NCBI GenBank assembly: GCA_021272165.1
Contig: JAJSLK010000047.1
Coordinates: 1 to 39,378 of the forward strand
Length of the DNA stretch: 39,378 bases
Reading direction: 5' to 3'
Source: Methylacidiphilales bacterium
GTDB lineage: Bacteria; Verrucomicrobiota; Verrucomicrobiia; Methylacidiphilales; UBA1321
Shown: in pieces, positions 32,059 to 39,378 of the stretch
Layout of the letters: each line of letters opens with the position of its first letter
How positions within the stretch are numbered: position 1 is the stretch's first letter
Notes under the pieces: model-generated
The model's input: only the letters and a program-made list of their open reading frames with translations
What the model was told of the DNA's origin: nothing
Databases searched by the model: none
Translations under genes and position numbers: made by a program

Positions 32059-33244
32059 AAAGTTGAATATATTCCTTCGCCGCCCGGGTCCATGTGAATT
32101 TTCCCGCCACGGCATAGCCATTGACGATGCGCCGTTCGCGCTCCGCTTCGCTTTCCATCAGCGCCTGCCGGATGCCCCGGGCCATTTCCTCCTCGCTCGT
32201 GGGATCAAACAGGATGGCGGCGCCCCCGGCGATTTCCGGCAGGCATGAGCTGTTGGACGTCGCTACCGGTGTTCCCATGGCCATCGCTTCCAGGATGGGC
32301 AGGCCGAAGCCTTCTTCCAGCGACGGATAACAAAAGACCGTGGCACCGGCGTAGGCTTTCGCCAGGTCTTCTTCCGACAGATAGCCGAGAACGCGAATAA
32401 AAGGCGCATTCAGGCTCTGGCGTAATTCCGGCTGCTCCTGGAATTGCGCCTGCGGCCGTCCCGCCAGGTGAAGTTCCAGGTTCGGAAAATCGTGGCGCAG
32501 GATGGAAATCGCTGTGATCAGTCGCTGCAGATTTTTGTGGGGCTGCCAAAGATTGACGCCGAGAACGATCGGGACCGATTGATCTGCCTTGATCGTTCCC
32601 GGCCGGACTGCCATCGGCTTAAGCCCATTGTAAATCCGTGACGTTTTTTCCACCGAAAGGCCAAGGGTCTGGCGGGCATCAGCCAGGACATAGTTGGAAA
32701 TGGTTGCGACATGGTCCGCCGCTCGCATGCCCGGCACCGCGGTCGTCATCATCCAGCGTCGAAAGTTCGGCGCGACCCACTCCGGATGACGGTAAAAGTT
32801 TAAGTCATGTAAGGTCACGATTGTCTTCAGGCCCAGCTTCCAGCGCGGGCAGGTTGAAATCGGATGGTGGATCAGCTCAGCGCCCCATTGGCGGGCCCGC
32901 AGGGGAAGCAGTAATTGCTCCCAGAGTTGAGACCGCATTCGGGGCCATTGGGTGAAGGGGACAAGAACCACCTCGGTTTGTGGAATGTTGATCCATGCTT
33001 CGACGCCTGGAAAGCTCGTATCGGCGAAAGTCACGATATTAAAATCACGTGATGAACGGATGATCGCATCGAAAAGATTAAAGGCCACGATCTGCGTTCC
33101 CGTCGGACGCAGGGTGCCGGAAAAGCGTCCATTGAAGGCAATCTTGAATTGTTTCAAGGTGAATGATCGTTTAAAATAGCCCGCGATGCTACGGGCGCAT
33201 ACTGACGTTGTCTCCTTACTAACATTTAATAAATCAGAAAACAC
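32039..33244 (-). CDS. Glycosyltransferase family 4 (mannosyltransferase-like)
   Basis: 401 residues. GT-B fold: TIVTLHDLNFYRHPEW, then IVLGVNLWQPHKNLQRLITA, and PSLEEGFGLPILEAMAMGTP with the E-x7-E motif (near 315). Resembles mannosyltransferases of capsule clusters. It heads the six-gene minus operon; a later TTG start near 33157 is possible because the first ~30 residues are not conserved in kind. No convincing promoter was found for this strand in the 113 bp before it. Confidence 0.9.
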   Translation of the reverse strand: MFSDLLNVSKETTSVCARSIAGYFKRSFTLKQFKIAFNGRFSGTLRPTGTQIVAFNLFDAIIRSSRDFNIVTFADTSFPGVEAWINIPQTEVVLVPFTQWPRMRSQLWEQLLLPLRARQWGAELIHHPISTCPRWKLGLKTIVTLHDLNFYRHPEWVAPNFRRWMMTTAVPGMRAADHVATISNYVLADARQTLGLSVEKTSRIYNGLKPMAVRPGTIKADQSVPIVLGVNLWQPHKNLQRLITAISILRHDFPNLELHLAGRPQAQFQEQPELRQSLNAPFIRVLGYLSEEDLAKAYAGATVFCYPSLEEGFGLPILEAMAMGTPVATSNSSCLPEIAGGAAILFDPTSEEEMARGIRQALMESEAERERRIVNGYAVAGKFTWTRAAKEYIQLYEQLLA

Positions 33245-33269
33245 CGTTCAGAGAGAGAAAGCCCCATTC

Positions 33270-33285
33270 CGGCCTGTCTTTTGCT
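33270..33285 (+). promoter_or_regulatory. Candidate sigma-54 promoter upstream of the polymerase gene
   Basis: CGGCCTGTCTTTTGCT carries GG (33271-33272) and GC (33283-33284) 10 nt apart with a perfect TTGCT -12 box; three -24 positions deviate from TGGCACG. It lies 73 bp upstream of the plus-strand membrane protein. Support comes mainly from the similar element in front of the other plus-strand exopolysaccharide operon. Confidence 0.4.
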
Positions 33286-33357
33286 AACAAACACAAGGCT
33301 GGCGAAAGGCTTCCTGGCGGGAACGCAAAGATATCCGGAAAATCAGTTCATAAGATT

Positions 33358-34662
33358 ATGGAAAAGCTGGAGGAATGTTACGTCGCCATCTGGTGCCTGC
33401 TGATGCCGGTGACCTCCCTGGTCGTCATTCCGGATGTGCAGGGGACCATTCCGGCCTATCTCATGGCTTTCATGTCCGTCGGCTTTGTCTTTTTACGCAT
33501 CCGCTATGGCATTATCACCTGGCCGGTGCTCGGTTATTTTCGGGTATTGGTCTATTCGCTCATCATCTGGATCATCTTTCTCGTGGGAAGTCAGGTCGGC
33601 AATATTTTGCATCCCGCGCTCGATCTCAAGAACATCATGCTGATCTCGGACGACACCCGGCTTCTCTTCCGCACCTCGTTGTTCACTCAATCGCTTTATC
33701 TTGCCGCCTGCATCCTAATCGCGGTCTACTTCCGCTTTTTCTTTAAGGAAAAATACATGCGCTACGTGGCCTGGGGCGCCTATTTCCTCGCGATCTACGG
33801 GCTTTATGATTGGACTTTTTTCCTCGTCTTTCAGCAGTCGGGCGATTTTCTGGCCAATCGCACCTTCGCCCAGGGCGATCACCCCGGAAGCTGGTCGCAG
33901 ACCATGAACGTCGCCGGCCTGAATCTGCTCCGTCTGAAAAGCACCGAGGGCGAACCGAGCTACTACTCGGCCGTCGTTATTCCCTTTCTCTTTATGGCCT
34001 TGGAACGCAGACAGCGTTTCCTCAGTTTCTTGTTGTTCATCTCGGCCATCCTCTCAACCTCCACGGCAGTTTACCTTGGCTTGGTCATCACGGCCTTCAT
34101 CAAAATGCTCTGGACGAAGAACCGCCGCGGTACCGCCCTGATGGCATTTTTGGCGCTGATTTTTTGCTTCATTGTTTTTATCTGTGTCTTTCCCGATGCC
34201 TTCCGCTCCCTTTTCTCCGAGAAATTCGCCGGTGACAACGATTCCGGTAATGGCCGGTGGAAAACCATGACCGATTTCATGGACTGTCTTTCAAATTTTA
34301 GTCTTCTTAACTGGACGTTTGGCATCGGATTCGGCTACAGCTACTTCACCGTTCCGTGGGCGCAAGTTGTTAACATGGGGCTGCCCGGCCTTTTCCTACT
34401 CATTTATCTTTTTCTCAAGCCCGCCTATCTCCTTCCCCGTGAAGTTGGCTGTGAATGGCTAAAAGTCGCTATGACCGCCCTGCTGGTTTTGTTCGGATTA
34501 ACTCTTTCCGAGCTTTTCATGCCGACCACCTGGATGTTTTTGGGCCTGGCCTATCGCAAGCTGGATGAAGTCACTTGGCGTGCGCAGGAATCAGTGCCGG
34601 AACCCAGGTGCCTTCCTCGCCTTCCTCATCGCAGAAGAGTTCCCGCGCAGGCTCAAGCTTGA
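33358..34662 (+). CDS. Polymerase-like multi-span membrane protein (putative Wzy)
   Basis: 434 residues with about 10 hydrophobic segments. A large loop sits in the middle (FLANRTFAQGDHPGSWSQTM to STEGEPSYYSAVVIPF) and a later loop is FGIGFGYSYFTVPWAQ. This topology and the GxGxGYS-like loop are typical of O-antigen/exopolysaccharide polymerases, which are poorly conserved in sequence. The neighbouring initiating transferase supports the role. The C-terminal ~25 residues are Arg/Pro-rich and probably cytoplasmic. No good Shine-Dalgarno precedes the ATG. Confidence 0.65.
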   Translation: MEKLEECYVAIWCLLMPVTSLVVIPDVQGTIPAYLMAFMSVGFVFLRIRYGIITWPVLGYFRVLVYSLIIWIIFLVGSQVGNILHPALDLKNIMLISDDTRLLFRTSLFTQSLYLAACILIAVYFRFFFKEKYMRYVAWGAYFLAIYGLYDWTFFLVFQQSGDFLANRTFAQGDHPGSWSQTMNVAGLNLLRLKSTEGEPSYYSAVVIPFLFMALERRQRFLSFLLFISAILSTSTAVYLGLVITAFIKMLWTKNRRGTALMAFLALIFCFIVFICVFPDAFRSLFSEKFAGDNDSGNGRWKTMTDFMDCLSNFSLLNWTFGIGFGYSYFTVPWAQVVNMGLPGLFLLIYLFLKPAYLLPREVGCEWLKVAMTALLVLFGLTLSELFMPTTWMFLGLAYRKLDEVTWRAQESVPEPRCLPRLPHRRRVPAQAQA

Positions 34663-34736
34663 GCCCTTTATGGATGAATGATAAAAGGAACAGCCCTCAC
34701 GGCCGTTGGGGATAGCCCGCTGAGACCCGTAACGTC

Positions 34737-36212
34737 ATGACTGCTCCTCCCGCCAACATCGATATGCAGCCCGCCGTCCCGAAGGCTGATGGCGTGCGCC
34801 GCCGTTCGGCATTTTTACTCGATGCCATCATTATCGTAGCAGGTTTTGGCGACGTCCTCTTCTTCGCCATGGGGCTTGTCCTCGCATTTTTTGCCCGGCG
34901 CGAGTTGAGCCTCACATTTGGGAACAATCTCATCGAGTTCCACATGCCGATCTCGGCTTACGCGGGCCACTTTGTCTTTGGGACTGTCCTTTATCTCGCG
35001 CTGGCCAGCCGCTACGGCATGTACTCGATGCAAAAGATCGTCCGGTTTCGCCAGATCTTTATTGCCGCAATGAACACCATTTGCCTCTGGGCGCTGGTCT
35101 ACCTCTTTCTCAGCCTTCTCTTTTCCTTTCGCCCACCCATTTCCCGCGTCTACGTCACGTTTGGCGCGATCGATGGTCTCGCCTTTGTCGTCCTTTGGCG
35201 TTGGCTGCTCGGTCAGGTGCTTGTTTCCAGCGGCATGGCCAGGCGCCTGCGCCAGCGCCTCGTCATTGTCGGCTGGAATCTCGAAGTCGACCGCCTGGCC
35301 CGGGCGATCATGAACGATGCTGCGCATCCTTACGAGATCGTCGGGTGTCTCCCCTCCGCCCGCAACGAGTACCGGATGAGCCCGCCCAAGGACGTCCGTC
35401 ACATGGGCGATTACCAGGAAATCACCGAGATCCACAAGCGCGAACAGATCGACATCATCCTCATCGGCGATCTTGATCCCAATACGCGCGAGATCATCGC
35501 TCTCTGCGAATTTTGCCAGCGCGAAATGATCCAGTTCAAGGTGGTCCCCACCTACTTCCAGATCCTCATTTCCGGCCTGCATCTCGAAACCATCAGCGGC
35601 GTCCCGGTGCTAGGCATCGCCAAGCTTCCGCTCGACTCGCTCCTCAACCGCACCATCAAGCGCTCCCTCGATATCGTCGGCGCCATCGTCGGCCTCATCC
35701 TTGCCTCGCCGATCATTCTCATCTTCGGCATCATCGTTTATCTCGAATCGCCCGGCCCCGTCATCTACCGCCAGGACCGCATGGGCCGAGGCGGACGCCT
35801 CTTCAAAATCTGCAAAATCCGCAGCATGTGCCTCGATGCTGAAAAGGATGGCGCCCAGCGTGCCATCGCCAATGACAGCCGCCGCCTCAGGATCGGCGCC
35901 TTCATGCGTAAGTGGAACATCGATGAAGTCCCGCAATTCTGGAACGTCCTCAAGGGCGAAATGAGCCTCGTCGGCCCCCGGCCCGAAATCCTCGGCCTGA
36001 TCGAGGATCTCAAGGACAGCATCCGCCACTACAACGCCCGCCACAACGTCAAACCCGGCATCACCGGCTGGGCCCAGATCCACGGCCTGCGCGGCGACAC
36101 CGACCTCACGGAGCGCCTCCGCTACGATCTGTTTTACCTGGAGAATTGGACGCCCGTCCTCGACATTTACATTATGCTCATGACCTTCCGCAGTCACAAG
36201 AACGCCTACTAA
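34737..36212 (+). CDS. Polyprenyl glycosylphosphotransferase (initiating sugar-phosphate transferase)
   Basis: 491 residues. Four to five N-terminal membrane segments (residues 25-165) are followed by a Rossmann-like CoA-binding-type domain (QRLVIVGWNLEVDRLARAI, near 175-270). The C-terminal bacterial sugar transferase domain starts with KRSLDIVGAIVGLILASPII (near 310), then YRQDRMGRGGRLFKICKIRS, MRKWNIDEVPQFWNVLKG, MSLVGPRPE and KPGITGWAQIHG. It transfers a hexose-1-phosphate to undecaprenyl phosphate to start the repeat unit (WcaJ/WbaP type). The specific sugar is not determined. Confidence 0.95.
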   Translation: MTAPPANIDMQPAVPKADGVRRRSAFLLDAIIIVAGFGDVLFFAMGLVLAFFARRELSLTFGNNLIEFHMPISAYAGHFVFGTVLYLALASRYGMYSMQKIVRFRQIFIAAMNTICLWALVYLFLSLLFSFRPPISRVYVTFGAIDGLAFVVLWRWLLGQVLVSSGMARRLRQRLVIVGWNLEVDRLARAIMNDAAHPYEIVGCLPSARNEYRMSPPKDVRHMGDYQEITEIHKREQIDIILIGDLDPNTREIIALCEFCQREMIQFKVVPTYFQILISGLHLETISGVPVLGIAKLPLDSLLNRTIKRSLDIVGAIVGLILASPIILIFGIIVYLESPGPVIYRQDRMGRGGRLFKICKIRSMCLDAEKDGAQRAIANDSRRLRIGAFMRKWNIDEVPQFWNVLKGEMSLVGPRPEILGLIEDLKDSIRHYNARHNVKPGITGWAQIHGLRGDTDLTERLRYDLFYLENWTPVLDIYIMLMTFRSHKNAY

Positions 36213-36226
36213 CGTTCCCTGCTGTC

Positions 36227-37225
36227 ATGCGCGATCTTCTTCCTTCTCATCGGCCATTGCTGATCCTTGCTCCCATGCAGGACATCACCGACCTCGCCTT
36301 CTGGCGTGTCCTCGCCCGTTACGGCGGCCCCGATGTTTTCTATACCGAATACTTCCGCGTTCATCGCGATTCCCATCCCGAAAAATATATTCTCCGCTCC
36401 ATCGACGAAAATCCGACCGGCCGCCCCGTCATCGCGCAAATGATCGGCCAGGACCCCGATGCCCTCCGCCGCACCGCCCTTGAATTGCAGAAGCGCAACA
36501 TCGCCGGGATCGATCTCAACTTCGGCTGCCCCGCCCCGATCGTCTGCCGTAAGGACGCCGGCGGCGGCCTCCTCCGCCATCCCGAAAAAATTGATGCCAT
36601 CCTGCGCGAAGTCCGCGCCGCCGTTCATCTCTGCTTCACCGTTAAAACGCGCATCGGCTTCGACGCGCCCCACGAATTCCCCGCGCTCCTCGACCTCTAC
36701 CGCTGCCATCCCATCGACGCCCTCACCGTCCATGGCCGCACCGTGCGCGAAATGTACCGGCCCGTCGTCCATTACGACGCCATCGAACGCGCCGCCCGCC
36801 TCATGCCATGCCCCGTCTTTGCCAATGGCGATGTCCGTTGCGTCGAATCAGCCCGGCGCGTTATCGCCTTGACCGGCGCGAGCGGCCTGATGATCGGCCG
36901 CGGCGCGATCCGCAATCCCTGGCTCTTCGACCAGATTCGCGAGGCCTGGTCAGGCGAAGTCCAAACGCGACCCACACTCCTCGACTTGCGCGATTACATC
37001 GAGCGTCTTCACGAAGCGACTCAAAATCCTTCCATCCGCGAGGCCGGCCAGGTCGGCAAAATGAAAAAATACCTCGGCTACATCGCGCCCGGTATCGGAA
37101 CGGACGACGCCTTCTGGAAGGAAGTTCGTCCGGCCTTCACTCTGCGCGACCTGTTCGCCGTTTGTGATCGCCACCTCTCTGCTGCCGATCCCTTTCCGCC
37201 TGCTGCCGCCCCGCTTCTGGCATGA
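36227..37225 (+). CDS. tRNA-dihydrouridine synthase
   Basis: 332 residues from ATG 36227 (14 bp after the preceding gene). FMN-binding TIM barrel: ILAPMQDITDLAFWRVLARY at the N-terminus, IDLNFGCPAPIVCRKDAGGG with the catalytic Cys (near 100), VKTRIGF, LTVHGRTVREMY, and FANGDVR with GLMIGRGAIRNPWLF (near 225). It reduces specific uridines in tRNA D-loops. The subfamily (DusA, B or C) is not assigned. It overlaps the flavoprotein gene by 4 bp, so the three following genes form one operon. Confidence 0.9.
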   Translation: MRDLLPSHRPLLILAPMQDITDLAFWRVLARYGGPDVFYTEYFRVHRDSHPEKYILRSIDENPTGRPVIAQMIGQDPDALRRTALELQKRNIAGIDLNFGCPAPIVCRKDAGGGLLRHPEKIDAILREVRAAVHLCFTVKTRIGFDAPHEFPALLDLYRCHPIDALTVHGRTVREMYRPVVHYDAIERAARLMPCPVFANGDVRCVESARRVIALTGASGLMIGRGAIRNPWLFDQIREAWSGEVQTRPTLLDLRDYIERLHEATQNPSIREAGQVGKMKKYLGYIAPGIGTDDAFWKEVRPAFTLRDLFAVCDRHLSAADPFPPAAAPLLA

Positions 37226-38415
37226 CCGATGTCATCGTGATCGGCGCCGGCGCCGCGGGCCTCATGTGCGCCCTTGCCGCCGGACAACGCGGCCGTTCGG
37301 TTCTCGTTCTTGAAAAAGGTCCGCGCATCGGCGCCAAGATTCTCATCTCCGGTGGCGGCCGCTGCAACTTCACGAATCTCCACGCCGGGCCGGAAAATTA
37401 TCTCTCCGCCAATCCCGATTTCTGCAAGTCGGCCCTCGCCCGCTACTGCCCGGCCGATTTCCTTGCCCTCGTCGAGCGGCATCGCATCCCGTGGCATGAG
37501 AAAAAACTCGGTCAGCTCTTCTGTGATCGCAGTTCCCGCGACATCGTCGAGATGCTCCGCCGCGAATGCGACGAGGCCAAAGTCCGCATCGAAACCGCCG
37601 TGGAAGTTTCCGCCGTCCGCCGGAACGAATCCGACGAAAGCTTTGAGATCGAAACGTCCCGCGGCACACTCACCTCGCGCCGTCTTGTCATTGCCACCGG
37701 TGGCCTTTCCCTGCCCAAACTCGGCGCGACCGATTTCGCTTATCGCATCGCCCGGCAGTTTGGTTTGAATGTCCTTTCCGCCCGAACCGGTCTGGTACCC
37801 TTCACGTTCGGTGGCGGTCAGTTGGATATCTGCCGGTCCCTCAGTGGCATCTCGGTGCCCTGTCGAGTCCAGATCGAAAGTGAAACGTCCAAGACAGCTC
37901 TCCCCGATTTCACTGAAAATCTTCTCTTCACTCATCGCGGGTTGAGCGGCCCGGCCATGCTTCAGATTTCATCCTACTGGCAGCCGCCTGCGAAATTGCG
38001 CATCAATCTTTTTCCCGACGGCGATGCCCGCGCCTGGCTGGAGGAAAATCGCGGCTCCGGCCAGCGCCTCGACACGCTCCTCGCGCGCCGGCTGCCGGAA
38101 CGCTTCGCCATCGCCTGGACCGCACCGCTCGCGCCGCTTCGCCCCATCCGGAGTTACAGCTCGGCCGAACTCGACGCCATCGCCGGCAAACTCGAAGACT
38201 GGACCCTCCAGCCCGCCGGAACGGAAGGCTACACCACCGCCGAAGTCACCGTCGGCGGAATCGATACGCGCGAGCTTCATTCCAAAACCATGGAAGCGCG
38301 AAACGTCCAGGGCCTCCATTTCATCGGCGAGGCGGTCGACGTCACCGGCTGGCTCGGCGGCTACAACTTTCAATGGGCTTGGGCTTCCGGTCACGCCTGC
38401 GGCCAGGCAGTATGA
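37222..38415 (+). CDS. NAD(P)/FAD-dependent oxidoreductase, BaiN/YhiN (HI0933) family
   Basis: 397 residues. The dinucleotide-binding motif VIVIGAGAAGLMCALAAGQR opens the protein. The family signature GPRIGAKILISGGGRCNFTN follows at about 35-55, then LVIATGGLSLPKLGATDFAY (near 155) and FLGEAVDVTGWLGGYN-type FIGEAVDVTGWLGGYNFQWA near the C-terminus. The physiological substrate of this widespread family is mostly unknown. It overlaps both neighbours by 4 bp (ATGA junctions), indicating translational coupling. Confidence 0.9.
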   Translation: MTDVIVIGAGAAGLMCALAAGQRGRSVLVLEKGPRIGAKILISGGGRCNFTNLHAGPENYLSANPDFCKSALARYCPADFLALVERHRIPWHEKKLGQLFCDRSSRDIVEMLRRECDEAKVRIETAVEVSAVRRNESDESFEIETSRGTLTSRRLVIATGGLSLPKLGATDFAYRIARQFGLNVLSARTGLVPFTFGGGQLDICRSLSGISVPCRVQIESETSKTALPDFTENLLFTHRGLSGPAMLQISSYWQPPAKLRINLFPDGDARAWLEENRGSGQRLDTLLARRLPERFAIAWTAPLAPLRPIRSYSSAELDAIAGKLEDWTLQPAGTEGYTTAEVTVGGIDTRELHSKTMEARNVQGLHFIGEAVDVTGWLGGYNFQWAWASGHACGQAV

Positions 38416-38900
38416 AGTCGATGAAATCACCGCGCTCTTCCCGGCTTCCCGACCCGGCGGCCATTCTTCGCCGCGAAGCGCTCGAGGAAGTCCGCGCCAT
38501 CTATCGCGAACTCGAAAACCGTCCCGTCGAGCGCAATTGCCTGCGCCGCACCGAATGCTGCCAGTTCAAACTCACCGGCCGTACGCCCCAATTGACCAAA
38601 GGAGAAGCCCTCCTTGCCGCGCGGGCCGTTCGTGCCGCCGGGCGGAAAGAGATGCCGGAACGCACCGATGGCGCCTGCCCGCTCCTGCGCGAAAACGGTG
38701 CCTGTCTCATCTACCAGGACCGTCCGTTTGGCTGTCGCACCCATTTCTGCGCCGCCGCCGGAGGGCCCTATGCTCGCTCCGAAGTCGTCGATCTCATTCG
38801 CCGTCTGGAAGCTATCGATACGCGTCTCAGTGGCGATGGGCCGCGCGCGCTGCCGGTCGCGGTGAGGGATGAACTCCGCCTCATGGAACGCGGCGGTTAA
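38412..38900 (+). CDS. YkgJ-type cysteine cluster protein
   Basis: 162 residues from ATG 38412. A Cys-rich core (LRRTECCQFKLTG, GACPLLRENGACLIYQDRPF, GCRTHFCAAAGG) gives the metal- or iron-sulfur-binding pattern of the YkgJ/UPF0153 family. The function of the family is not established. It is the last gene of the dus operon and ends 2 bp from the convergent membrane protein gene. Confidence 0.85.
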   Translation: MKSMKSPRSSRLPDPAAILRREALEEVRAIYRELENRPVERNCLRRTECCQFKLTGRTPQLTKGEALLAARAVRAAGRKEMPERTDGACPLLRENGACLIYQDRPFGCRTHFCAAAGGPYARSEVVDLIRRLEAIDTRLSGDGPRALPVAVRDELRLMERGG

Positions 38901-38902
38901 AC

Positions 38903-39289
38903 TCAGGCAAAATAAAGCGCCAGCACCGGAATCAGGATGCCCAGCGCAAAGGCCGCGACGACCAGCCATTTCGCCCGCAACGTCTGCCACGCCATCACCA
39001 GTCCCAGCAAAATGGAAAGGATCAGCGCGAGGCACATCGCCACGATCAAAAAATGCATCATCCAGACCGATTGATGATGCACCCCGGCCTTGGGAAAATA
39101 ACCGTCGGTATGCACCGTCGAAAATTTTTTGACCAGTTCATGGAAGAAACCGCCTTCGCGTTCCTTTTCATCATCGGAGGAAACCGTCTGCCACCAGCCG
39201 GTGAGAATGAAAAAAAGTAATAGCGGCGCAAAAAAAACGCTTAGATAAAGATGCGTCCTCCGCATCAGCACCCGCCAATTACCACTCAT
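38903..39289 (-). CDS. Small PepSY-associated transmembrane-like protein
   Basis: 128 residues with three hydrophobic helices (near 15-35, 75-97 and 103-127). The N-terminal RRTHLYLSVFFAPLLLFFIL with TGWWQ is the characteristic first helix of PepSY-associated TM proteins, which have been linked to respiratory and siderophore-reduction systems. There is no PepSY domain, so this is a minimal form. It starts about 10 bp downstream (in its own direction) of a probable third copy of the structured repeat. Confidence 0.7.
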   Translation of the reverse strand: MSGNWRVLMRRTHLYLSVFFAPLLLFFILTGWWQTVSSDDEKEREGGFFHELVKKFSTVHTDGYFPKAGVHHQSVWMMHFLIVAMCLALILSILLGLVMAWQTLRAKWLVVAAFALGILIPVLALYFA

Positions 39290-39297
39290 GGCCCAAG

Positions 39298-39378
39298 AAG
39301 CTGTCCGAAAAATCGGCGCGGGTCACGCCGAAAGCCGTTTGTCTTCACCTTGGTAGCCGCCGATGTCCCTATCGGCGG
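39298..39378 (+). repeat. Probable third copy of the structured repeat, cut by the window end
   Basis: From about 39301 the sequence aligns with the plus-strand reading of copy B from its outer arm inward: TCCGAAAAAT against TCCGGAAATT, then GGGTCACGCCGAAAGC against GGGCCGCGCCGAAAGC. It then diverges into GCCGCCGAT/ATCGGCGG, a perfect hairpin at 39357-39378. The far half lies outside the window, so pairing of the outer arms cannot be checked. Confidence 0.5.

Noticed and set aside
1..39378. CRISPR arrays, tRNA or rRNA genes, IS elements with transposases, prophage genes
   Set aside because: No regularly spaced repeats, tRNA-like T-arm sequences, rRNA sequence, transposase, integrase or phage structural genes were found on either strand.

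Overview
The window is a piece of a GC-rich bacterial chromosome, most likely from the Verrucomicrobiota (Opitutales or Spartobacteria-like). This assignment is an inference from the gene content: sialate O-acetylesterase, a GH78 remnant, secreted carbohydrate-binding repeats, an exopolysaccharide operon that mixes beta-barrel, FecR, Wza-like and Wzc-like genes, and dispersed palindromic repeats. I see no rRNA, tRNA, CRISPR array or transposase.

Layout. 1-4880 is a sugar-utilisation region: the end of a secreted carbohydrate-binding protein, an AraC regulator divergent from a three-gene operon (MDR dehydrogenase, sugar isomerase/epimerase-like TIM barrel, nucleoside-hydrolase-like protein), and the C-terminal stub of an alpha-L-rhamnosidase. 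4881-14375 is a type II fatty-acid/polyketide locus resembling aryl polyene or related acyl-lipid clusters: AMP ligase, hotdog dehydratase, LpxL-like acyltransferase, ACP, a ketosynthase paired with a catalytically degenerate ketosynthase (chain-length-factor-like), and a C39-fold-like protein without a visible nucleophile. It is followed by a YdjC/HpnK-type deacetylase, an HpnI-like glycosyltransferase and a HydE-like radical SAM enzyme. 14376-15028 holds a near-consensus sigma-54 promoter and two tiny ORFs. 15029-18123 is cysC-cysD-cysN (sulfate activation to APS/PAPS). 18142-20530 holds a secreted hypothetical protein and a sialate O-acetylesterase.

20610-36212 is an exopolysaccharide locus. 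A plus-strand operon encodes beta-barrel, FecR, Wza-like and Wzc-like proteins. A six-gene minus-strand operon encodes three glycosyltransferases, an acyltransferase, a GH-A clan hydrolase and an O-antigen-ligase-like protein. A second plus-strand group encodes a polymerase-like membrane protein and the initiating polyprenyl glycosylphosphotransferase. Sigma-54-like -24/-12 elements precede both plus-strand units. 36227-39289 is housekeeping: dihydrouridine synthase, a BaiN/YhiN-type flavoprotein, a cysteine-cluster protein and a small PepSY-TM-like protein.

The most unusual signal is a dispersed, highly structured element of about 274 bp. Two complete copies (10943-11216 and 16321-16593, opposite strands) and one probable partial copy at the window end share conserved cores. 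They also share three nested or adjacent inverted repeats whose sequences differ between copies while pairing within each copy is kept, including G-U wobbles on one strand only. Both complete copies sit exactly at gene boundaries inside operons, and one splits cysD from cysN.
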